Shown here in pieces: positions 57,451 to 64,000 of a stretch of 64,000 nt of DNA; the first letter of the stretch is position 1; every line of letters begins with the position of its first letter. Source of the DNA: JAHEDT01 sp963825615 (lineage in GTDB: Bacteria; Desulfobacterota; Desulfuromonadia; Desulfuromonadales; BM103); assembly GCA_963825615.1 (NCBI GenBank), contig CAWGTV010000001.1, forward strand, positions 868,001 through 932,000, written 5' to 3'. Both the position numbers and the translations under genes were made by a program. The notes under the pieces are model-generated. The model searched no databases. It was not told where the DNA came from and saw only the letters and a program-made list of their open reading frames with translations.

Positions 57451-58432
57451 CTAAACCTTCCCGGCACTCCCCAGCACCGCGGCATTCTTATGCTTGAGCA
57501 GCGTGATCAGCTCCTTGCGTGCCGCACCGAGATATTTGCGGGGGTCGAACTCGCCGGGGTTCTTGGCCAGGTATTCGCGCACCTTGGCGGTGACCACCAG
57601 TCGCCCGTCCGAGTCGATGTTGATCTTGCAGACGGCGCTCTTGGCGGCCCGGCGCAGCTGCTCTTCGGGCACCCCGACGGCACCTTCCATCTTGCCGCCA
57701 TACTGGTTGATCAGGGCCACATAATCCTGGACGACACTGGACGCGCCGTGCAGGACGATGGGGAAGCCGGGGATGCGCCGCTGCGACCTCTTCGAGGATG
57801 TCGAAGCGCAGCGGCGGCGCTTCTTCGCCGGCTTTCAGCTTGAACTTGAAGGCCCCGTGGCTGGTGCCGATGGAGATCGCCAGGGAGTCGACACCGGTCT
57901 TCTTGACGAAATCCTCGACCTCCTCGGGCTTGGTGTAGGTCGACTTTTCTGCCTGGACATCATCCTCGATACCGGCCAGCACGCCGAGTTCCCCTTCGAC
58001 CGTGACGTCAAACTGATGCGCGTATTCGACGACTTTTTTGGTCAGGGCAACGTTCTCGTCGTAAGGCAGGTGCGAACCGTCGATCATGACCGAGGAGAAG
58101 CCGTTGTCGACGCAGGACTTGCAGATCTCGAAGGAATCACCATGGTCGAGGTGCAGGCAGATCGGCAGGTCCACACCGAGTTCCTTGGCCATCTTGACCG
58201 CGCCCATCGCCATGTAGCGCAGCATGGTGGCATTGGCATAGTCGCGAGCGCCCTTGCTGACCTGGATAATGACCGGTGAACGGCTCTCCACGCAGGCGGT
58301 TACGATCGCCTGGAGCTGCTCGAGATTGTTGAAATTGTAAGCGGGAATGGCATAACCACCGGCCATCGCCTTGGCGAACATGTCACGGGTGTTGACCAGC
58401 CCGAGTTCCGAAAAATGCACCTTATCGCTCAT
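57451..58432 (-). CDS. fba: Class II fructose-bisphosphate aldolase (one frame break)
   Basis: Zinc-dependent aldolase of glycolysis and gluconeogenesis. The first frame has AMAGGYAIPAYNFNNLEQLQ, ICLHLDHGDSFEICKSCVDN (catalytic and zinc ligands), GFSSVMIDGSHLPYDENVAL, VEGELGVLAGIEDDVQ, and ISIGTSHGAFKFKLKAGEEA. The second frame, from about 57775, has PGFPIVLHGASSVVQDYVAL (third zinc His) and INIDSDGRLVVTAKVREYLA. Removing one G near 57775 joins them. About 327 residues. Head-to-head with the gap gene. Confidence 0.94.
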
Positions 58433-58625
58433 CAGAAGAGATCCTCCTTTGTGGATGGTTCAGTGATCGTTTCGATAAACATCTCTTAATACCAATTCGT
58501 CCTCGACAAGTCCAGACCAAACCGCAAAAATGAGGACAACGCCGGTTGCATCCAGCATCACCTTCGACTAGGATGAGCAGCCAGTTGACCAATCAAGCTA
58601 AACAGAAAAGAGGAAGGAAACAAGC

Positions 58626-60071
58626 ATGAACCTGGAGAAACAGGAACAATACTTTTCAGACTGGAAACAGCGCGAGGAAATCGCTGAAGCAATGCTGCCG
58701 ATCATCGGCCGGCTCTACCGCGATCACGGCATTGTCACCACGGTCTATGGTCGCAGCCTGGTGCACGGCTCCATGGTGGATATTCTCAAGGCCCATCGCT
58801 TCGCCCGGCAGATTCTCGAGAACGAGCTTTCGGTGCGTGACAGCTTTCCGGTCCTGCAGGCCATGGTCAACCTGGATTTGGCTCCCGCCAGGATCGATAT
58901 CGGCAAGCTGACCGTGCGCTTCCAGGCTCAGGGCCCTGACCATGACGTGGTCGATTTCGTGCGCCGGGAGCTGGCCAAGGTCAATACCGGCCAGGCCTCG
59001 CTGCTCAGCGAACCGCGGGATGTCGTTCTCTACGGTTTCGGGCGCATCGGCCGGCTGCTGGCGAGAATCCTGGTGGACAAGGCCGGCGGCGGCGACAAGC
59101 TGCGGCTGCGCGCCGCGGTCGTGCGCAAAGGCGGCGCAGACGACCTGATGAAACGTGCCAGCCTGTTGCGTCGCGATTCGGTGCACGGCCCCTTCAACGG
59201 CGCCATCACCATCGACAGCGAAGAAAACGCGATCATCGCCAACGGCAACATGATCCGCCTGATTTATGCCGACGCCCCGGATCAGATCGACTACACCAGT
59301 TACGGCATTCACGATGCCATCCTGATCGACAACACCGGGAAATGGCGCGACCGCAAGGGTCTCGGCCGGCATCTGCAGTCCAAGGGGATCAGCAAGGTCG
59401 TGCTCACCGCCCCCGGCAAGGGCGATGTCCCCAACGTGGTGTTCGGTGTCAACAACGAGCTGCTGACCGATGACGAGAATATTTTCTCGGCGGCCAGTTG
59501 CACGACCAACGCCATCGTGCCGGTCCTCAAGGCGGTCAACGACCGCTACGGGGTCGTCAGCGGCCACGTCGAGACCTGCCACTCCTACACCAACGACCAG
59601 AACCTGATCGACAACTATCACGACAAGCACCGCCGCGGTCGCAGCGCCCCGCTCAACATGGTCATCACCGAGACCGGCGCCGCCAGCGCCATCGCCAAGG
59701 CGCTCCCCGAATTGACCGGCAGACTGACCGGCAACGCCATCCGCGTGCCGACGCCGAACGTCTCGCTGGCGATCCTCAACCTGACCCTCGGACAGAAAGT
59801 CAGCCGCGAGGAGCTCAACAGCTACCTGCGCGATGTCTCGCTCGACTCGCCGCTGCAGAACCAGATCGACTACACCAATTCTCCAGAAGCCGTATCCAGC
59901 GATTTCGTCGGTTCCCGCCACGCCGGGGTCGTCGACTCGGTGTCAACAATCGTCTCGGGGGACCGGGTCGTGCTCTACGTCTGGTACGACAACGAGTATG
60001 GCTACAGCAGCCAGGTGGTGCGACTGGTGCAGAAGATGGCGGGGTTGGAGTTGCCGGTTTTGCCTTTTTAA
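58626..60071 (+). CDS. gap: Glyceraldehyde-3-phosphate dehydrogenase, long form
   Basis: A 481-residue GAPDH, about 140 residues longer than the usual 330-340 because of an N-terminal helical extension (1-130; MNLEKQEQYFSDWKQREEIA). The NAD-binding motif is VVLYGFGRIGRLLARILVDK near 135, and the catalytic Cys is in FSAASCTTNAIVPVLKAVND near 292. The end has VSTIVSGDRVVLYVWYDNEY. Long GAPDHs of this kind occur in Pseudomonas, Vibrio and relatives and often act in gluconeogenesis; which direction here is inferred. AGGAAGGAAACAAGC precedes the ATG. Confidence 0.94.
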   Translation: MNLEKQEQYFSDWKQREEIAEAMLPIIGRLYRDHGIVTTVYGRSLVHGSMVDILKAHRFARQILENELSVRDSFPVLQAMVNLDLAPARIDIGKLTVRFQAQGPDHDVVDFVRRELAKVNTGQASLLSEPRDVVLYGFGRIGRLLARILVDKAGGGDKLRLRAAVVRKGGADDLMKRASLLRRDSVHGPFNGAITIDSEENAIIANGNMIRLIYADAPDQIDYTSYGIHDAILIDNTGKWRDRKGLGRHLQSKGISKVVLTAPGKGDVPNVVFGVNNELLTDDENIFSAASCTTNAIVPVLKAVNDRYGVVSGHVETCHSYTNDQNLIDNYHDKHRRGRSAPLNMVITETGAASAIAKALPELTGRLTGNAIRVPTPNVSLAILNLTLGQKVSREELNSYLRDVSLDSPLQNQIDYTNSPEAVSSDFVGSRHAGVVDSVSTIVSGDRVVLYVWYDNEYGYSSQVVRLVQKMAGLELPVLPF

Positions 60072-60093
60072 CTCTTTAAATCCATTCGCACAG

Positions 60094-60622
60094 CGGGCAA
60101 CAGATGACAATCTGTTGCCCGTTTTGTTTTTCTGCCTTTGAATTTGCTTTTGACTTTAACCCCCTGTTGCCGCCTCCGGAGCAGCGTGGAGCTTTTGCGA
60201 ACAAGCCGGACAAACTGTCTGAGCGCAGCGAGTTTTTGTCCGGCCGCAAAACCTCTGCGCTGTGGAGGGGACCCGCGCAGCGCCGGCGCAGGCATTGGGG
60301 GCCCTTTTTCTGCTTACTCTTTTTGGGCAAGCAAAAAGAGTAAGGCGGCGTCAGGGGACGCAACCCCTGGGTTCTGACTTTAACTACCAGAAGTTCTCCT
60401 TGCCGGTTCGCGCCCGGCGGGCGGGCTACTTTTCTTTGCTTCGACAAAAGAAAAGTAAGCAAAAGAAGCGAACCTCCGCTTGCCCGCCATAGCGCTTTGC
60501 GCTACAGCGGGTTCCCTCACGCCATGAAATTAATCCGGCGACACTCGACAGGGGAGGGAAAGCAAAAAGCAAATTAAAGCAGACAAAACAAAACGGGCAA
60601 CAGATTGGCCATCTGTTGCCCG
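60094..60622. repeat. Non-coding 529-base element with imperfect inverted ends and paired terminators
   Basis: Fills the gap between the convergent gap and cytochrome genes. Each end is a hairpin with arms CGGGCAACAGAT/ATCTGTTGCCCG (60094-60105/60110-60121 and 60594-60605/60611-60622) followed on the inward side by TTTTGTTTT and then TTTGCTTTT-rich text. The left (60094-60163) and right (60556-60622, inverted) ends match over about 60 bases with few differences. The interior has more dyads such as AAAGAAAAGTA and GCGCTTTGCGC. No protein gene was recognised. Each end can serve as terminator for the gene reading into it. Confidence 0.7.
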
Positions 60623-60648
60623 TTGATTATCTATCGTTTATTTCAACC

Positions 60649-61197
60649 TTACATCTCGTGACACGACTCACAATCTTCGGCGACACCGAACGCCGTCGAA
60701 CCATCATGACAGGCCCCGCAGGACGCGCCCTTTTCCATCTCCTCCATGGTCGCCTGATTCGCGCCACGCTCGGCCTTGAACAGGTCGGGGTGACATTCGT
60801 CGCAGCCAAACATCGCGATATGGGCTTGATGAGGGAAGGTGACATTGCCGGCATCTTCATCGGTGTAGACGATATCTCCGGCGTGACAGGTGGTACAGTC
60901 GCCTTTGACACTGAACGCCATCTTGCCGTTGTGACACACGCCGCAGGCCTTGCCCTCTTCCATCTGCTTCATGGTGAAGGCAGGATTCTTCTTGGTCACG
61001 ATATGAAAAACGTCATTGTGACAGGTCGGACAGTTCTTGCCGATGGAGTCCATCTCCATGTGGGTATAATGGCTGAACTCGACCTTGCCTACCGAGTCGG
61101 TTTGCAGGTACACTTTGTCCTTGATCCAGCGAGCGCAAACAATCGAAGGCAGGGCCACCATTAGGACTATCGCGAGAATCATCCAGCGCCGTGTCAT
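60649..61197 (-). CDS. Hexaheme c7-type cytochrome (two triheme domains)
   Basis: A 182-residue periplasmic cytochrome. Signal peptide MTRRWMILAIVLMVALPSIV then CARW. Six CxxCH sites: CPTCH, CGVCH, CTTCH in the first half and CDECH, CGACH, CESCH in the second, three per domain. Each domain repeats the FSHYTHMEM/FPHQAHIAM-type opening supplying a distal His. This is the pattern of c(7)-type triheme cytochromes such as PpcA, in duplicate. It probably carries electrons across the periplasm. Maturation would use ResB/CcsB. Intact. Confidence 0.93.
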   Translation of the reverse strand: MTRRWMILAIVLMVALPSIVCARWIKDKVYLQTDSVGKVEFSHYTHMEMDSIGKNCPTCHNDVFHIVTKKNPAFTMKQMEEGKACGVCHNGKMAFSVKGDCTTCHAGDIVYTDEDAGNVTFPHQAHIAMFGCDECHPDLFKAERGANQATMEEMEKGASCGACHDGSTAFGVAEDCESCHEM

Positions 61198-61324
61198 AAT
61201 TTTCCTCCATCAGCAAATTTTGGCCTTATTATACTGATTTTGAGCGTTCGGCCAACCTTTTTAATTCCGGCTGGCCCCCAGTCAATTTCAAAAGGCCTCC
61301 TGATCCCGTATAAAGAGAGACTCT

Positions 61325-62442
61325 ATGGACCATCGGCAAACGGAAAATTTCTACATCGTTGTTTCTCCCGGCCTGGAAAGTGTCTGTGCCGCGGAGTTGT
61401 CGGCACTGGGAACAACCCCGCAGGAAATCACCGTGGGCGGAGTCACTTTTAGCGGTCGATTACGTGAACTCTATCACGCCAATCTCTGGTTGCGAACGGC
61501 CAGCCGGATTCTGGTGCGCTTTGCTGAATTCCAAAGCCGGGATTTTCCAGGTCTGTATCGAAGAGCACAAAAACTCCCGTGGGGGCGCTTCATCCGGCCG
61601 GAGACGTCGGTGGCCTTTCGGGTGACCTGTCATGCGTCACGCCTCAACCACACTGCACGTATTGCAGAGACTCTTGAGTCGGCAGCCAACCAGGCTCTGG
61701 GCCGCTCAACCAATCCTGTTAGTGACACTCCACAAACTGGTGATGGTCAGGGTTGTCGACGACCAGGTGGTTATTTCAATCGACAGTTCCGGCGAACTGC
61801 TGCACCGTCGCGGCTATCGTCACGCAGTGACCGTTGCGCCACTGCGCGAAACACTGGCGGCCGGGATATTGATGCTGCTCGGCTGGAACGGCACAGAGTC
61901 GCTGGCGGACCCGATGTGCGGCTCGGGCAGCTTTCTCCTCGAGGGGGCCCTGCTTGCCCGCCATCAGGCTCCGGGCCTAAAACGCTCTTTCGCCTTTATG
62001 CACTGGCCCGGTTATCGTGAAGGGTTGTGGAATCTGCTCTGTGCCGAGGCACGTCGCGAAGAAGTTGCCGTAAACGTGTCAATCAGCGGGGCCGACGAAA
62101 GCCTCGAAGCGGTTGCGGCCGCAAAGGAAAATTGCCGCCGCAGTGAAGCCGCGGACATTGTCTCAATTGACACAGTGCCGGCTTAACGAGCAATCTGTCC
62201 ACGCAGGCCAGGGCCTGGTTGTATGCAACCCGCCTTACGGCAAGCGCCTGACCATGGAAGAGAATCCCGCAACTTATTATTCTCGACTCGGCCAGCACCT
62301 GCAGCGGGCCTACCCAGGCTGGAGGCTGGCCATACTCTGTTCTGACCCCGACCTGGTAAAAGCAACCGGTTTGTCTTTCAAACAGATTGCCAGACTTGAC
62401 AATGGCGGCCTGACGGTCGGTCTTTTTACGACAAAGACCTGA
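61325..62442 (+). CDS. THUMP-domain class I RNA methyltransferase (RlmL-like; two frame breaks)
   Basis: About 372 residues when repaired. The N-terminal THUMP part is MDHRQTENFYIVVSPGLESV and LAAELSALG-like text, and RVTCHASRLNHTARIAETLE follows. A second frame from about 61690 gives ISIDSSGELLHRRGYRHAVT, LRETLAAGILMLLGWNGTES and LADPMCGSGSFLLEGALLAR (SAM motif I). A third from about 62165 has VVCNPPYGKRLTMEE (NPPY, N2-guanine type) and an end VGLFTTKT. Breaks near 61695 and 62165. It is likely an rRNA or tRNA m2G methyltransferase; the exact base is unknown. Confidence 0.86.
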
Positions 62443-62560
62443 TGTATCGACACCCAGTCCATGCAAAATTCGACGATTCACGCTTGCACTGCAGAAAAAA
62501 ATCGGCTATAGTCCGCTCTCTTCTCCGTCTGGGAAGCATTTGTCAAGGGAAGCGAGGTGA

Positions 62561-62761
62561 TTGCAGGTGGAGATCCATGTGGTCGACAACAATGTCGAAA
62601 AAGCCATCCGGGTTCTCAAGCGCAAGTTGCAGCAGGAAGGGCTCTTCCGTGAAATGAAGCAGCGTAAGTTTTACGAAAAGCCCAGCGTCAAGCGCAAGCG
62701 TAAAGAGAAAGAAGCCCAACGGCGCCTGCGCAAAAAGATGCGCCTGATGCGCAAAGACTAA
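62561..62761 (+). CDS. rpsU: 30S ribosomal protein S21
   Basis: A 66-residue basic ribosomal protein: MQVEIHVVDNNVEKAIRVLK then KLQQEGLFREMKQRKFYEKP, and a highly basic tail KRKRKEKEAQRRLRKKMRLM. Start is TTG at 62561 after GCGAGGTGA; a GTG two codons later is an alternative. The tail is a little richer in Lys and Arg than usual. Followed by a strong terminator. Intact. Confidence 0.94.
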   Translation: MQVEIHVVDNNVEKAIRVLKRKLQQEGLFREMKQRKFYEKPSVKRKRKEKEAQRRLRKKMRLMRKD

Positions 62762-62786
62762 CCTCTCCTCAAAGTTCACAGTTAAA

Positions 62787-62822
62787 AAGCCGGACCCAGT
62801 TAACGGGTTCGGCTTTTTTTTG
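62787..62822 (+). terminator. Rho-independent terminator of rpsU
   Basis: AAGCCGGACCC (62787-62797) pairs with GGGTTCGGCTT (62805-62815), with one G-T pair, and is followed by a run of eight or more T. It lies 25 bases past the rpsU stop. Confidence 0.9.
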
Positions 62823-62890
62823 CAGCTTCAGAAAGAGCCTGCGCTTAGCTGTCATAATGCTTTCAGCACAAAACTCGGCGGCAAACTTAT

Positions 62891-63596
62891 CTAGTCTAGA
62901 TAAAGCACCTCCGGTAACTCAACCTTCACTAAAACACCCGCCGATCCCAAGGCCCCAGCCGCCAAGCGCTCAAGGAAATCCTCGCGAGAGATTTCTATGG
63001 CGCCCATACTGGTCAGATGAGGATTGGGAACCTGGCAGTCTAGCAGGTCAAAACCCTCCCTGTGCAGATGGCGAGCCAACTGCGCCAGAATGACCTTTGA
63101 GGCGTTCGGCCGGAGTATGAAACATCGACTCGCCGAAAAAGAATCTGCCGATAGCGACGCCGTAGAGGCCACCAACCAGTTCATCGTCTTCCCAGGCCTC
63201 AATGGAGTGAGCAAAACCCAACGCGTGCAGGGTTTGATAAGCGCATTGCATCTCCGCAGTCAACCAGGTTTCCTGTCCCTTACAGACGCGCACGCCGGCA
63301 CAGGCCTCGACAACCCGGCTGAAGACGCGGTTGCAGGTCAGGTGGAAGCGCTGTTGCCTGATAACTCTCTCCAGTCGGCGTGACACGTACACCTGCTCCG
63401 GGAAGAGCACACAGCGTGGATCCGGCGACCACCACAGGATCGGTTCGCCTTCTCCATACCAGGGGAAAATGCCGAGCACGTAAGCCAAGAGCAGGCGTTG
63501 GGGAGAGAGATCCCCGCCGATGGCCAGCAGCCCTTCCTTGCTGGCCCGGCGCGGATCAGGAAAAATCAGCTCATTGGTGAGGCGGAATACAGGCAT
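62891..63596 (-). CDS. aat: Leucyl/phenylalanyl-tRNA--protein transferase Aat (one frame break)
   Basis: Adds Leu or Phe to proteins with basic N-terminal residues, marking them for ClpS-ClpAP. The first frame has MPVFRLTNELIFPDPRRASK, LLAIGGDLSPQRLLLAYVLG, IFPWYGEGEPILWWSPDPRC and GFAHSIEAWEDDELVGGLYG. It ends out of pattern after GESMFHTPAERLKG. The other frame resumes NASKVILAQLARHLHREGFD, LLDCQVPNPHLTSMGAIEIS and the usual RxxFLxRL-type end. One base near 63115 accounts for the break. It sits next to clpA, as in many proteobacteria. Confidence 0.92.
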
Positions 63597-63701
63597 TAGA
63601 AGATAAGGGAGGCGGGACGAGGGACGTGTAATTCAAAAGCTTTAAAACTACCTGTAAAAGCTTCATAAATAACCAATTTTTCGCGTCCCTGCGTCCCGGC
63701 G

Positions 63702-64000
63702 TCAGCTATAGCTGAAATCCAGCTTGCCCGACTTGAAGGTGATGCGCACTTTGCCGCCGCTGGTCAGACGGCCGAAGAGGATTTCATCGGCGAGCAGATT
63801 GCCGACTTCATTCTCGATCAGGCGCCCCAGTGGCCGAGCGCCGAAGACCGGATCATAGCCGCGGCGAGCCAGGTCGCGACGTGCACTTTCGGTGAGGGTC
63901 AGGCTCACCTTGCGCTCGGCCAGCGAGGTCTGCAGCTGCCGAATGAATTTGTCGACGACGCGTGTCATGATCTCTTCGTCGAGAGGCCGGAATGCAATGA
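63702..64000 (-). CDS. clpA: ATP-dependent Clp protease ATP-binding subunit ClpA (C-terminal part)
   Basis: The last 98 residues of a Clp/Hsp100 ATPase, cut by the right edge. The visible IAFRPLDEEIMTRVVDKFIR, LTLTESARRDLARRGYDPVF, GARPLGRLIENEVGNLLADE and VRITFKSGKLDFSYS match the ClpA C-terminal small domain (D2-small), including the GARPL sensor-2 region. It is upstream of aat on the same strand, fitting a ClpA/Aat N-degron pair. ClpB or ClpX are less likely given the neighbour and the tail. Confidence 0.88.
   Translation of the reverse strand, partial: IAFRPLDEEIMTRVVDKFIRQLQTSLAERKVSLTLTESARRDLARRGYDPVFGARPLGRLIENEVGNLLADEILFGRLTSGGKVRITFKSGKLDFSYS

Overview
The window looks like a chromosomal segment of a strictly anaerobic, metal- or sulfur-respiring deltaproteobacterium of the Desulfuromonadales type (Geobacter, Desulfuromonas and Geopsychrobacter relatives). 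The reasons are a two-domain c7-type multiheme cytochrome, system II cytochrome c maturation (ResB/CcsB), pyruvate phosphate dikinase, a MetV-type protein beside FolD, a CooT-like protein, and the mercury-methylation pair hgcA-hgcB. This placement rests on gene content read from the sequence, not on a database search. No rRNA, tRNA, CRISPR array, phage or transposase gene was seen.

Layout. 1-2.7 kb (minus): one-carbon genes metV (cut by the edge) and folD, then rsgA. 2.8-4.4 kb (minus): FmdB-type zinc ribbon, DUF167, DivIVA and YggT. 4.6-7.2 kb (plus): aroG-hgcA-hgcB, apparently one operon, ending at a 72-base palindrome. 7.3-9.6 kb: VOC protein, YceI protein, divergent LysR regulator and a small HTH protein. 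9.7-12.9 kb (minus): Tat-exported DUF362 protein, membrane polyferredoxin and DUF3047 protein. 13-15.6 kb: DUF3467, glpK and an unknown protein. 15.8-19.8 kb (plus): a TPP riboswitch and thiF-thiS-thiG-thiH-thiE. 19.9-27.6 kb: SLC13 permease, radical SAM protein, rhomboid protease, FAH hydrolase, endonuclease V, 2-hydroxyacid dehydrogenase, a ferritin-like protein and GtrA. 27.8-36.1 kb (minus): ppdK, glyS, glyQ, recO and mgtE. 36.4-38.1 kb: membrane protein, DciA and TrmN6-type methyltransferase. 38.2-40.5 kb (minus): ccsB and resB. 40.7-46.8 kb (minus): alr, a DUF4445/ASKHA protein, purH, purD and purE. 47-50.4 kb (plus): a second palindrome, cooT, a second TPP riboswitch and thiE2-thiD-thiC. 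50.6-55.8 kb (minus): XRE-cupin regulator, carboxy(nor)spermidine dehydrogenase, carboxynorspermidine decarboxylase and speA. 56-60 kb: ChaN/PDZ lipoprotein, class II aldolase and a long GAPDH. 60.1-60.6 kb: a non-coding element with inverted ends. 60.6-64 kb: hexaheme cytochrome, THUMP methyltransferase, rpsU, aat and the end of clpA.

How the genes fit together. Two TPP-riboswitch operons supply the thiazole (thiFSGH), pyrimidine (thiC, thiD) and coupling (two thiE) steps of thiamine synthesis. SpeA, the dehydrogenase and NspC make the carboxyspermidine route from arginine to spermidine or norspermidine, with an XRE-cupin protein as the likely regulator. PpdK, class II aldolase and the long GAPDH suit gluconeogenic growth on small acids. 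Aat and ClpA belong to the N-degron pathway.

The most notable content is the hgcAB pair translationally coupled to aroG, with an HgcA that carries four Cys-Cys pairs at its N-terminus. A technical caution applies: from about 38.4 kb on, and most densely up to 48.5 kb, many conserved genes are split by single-base frame breaks, nearly all repaired by removing one base. This looks like base-level sequence error rather than gene decay, so coordinates of those genes are given as full spans with approximate break points.
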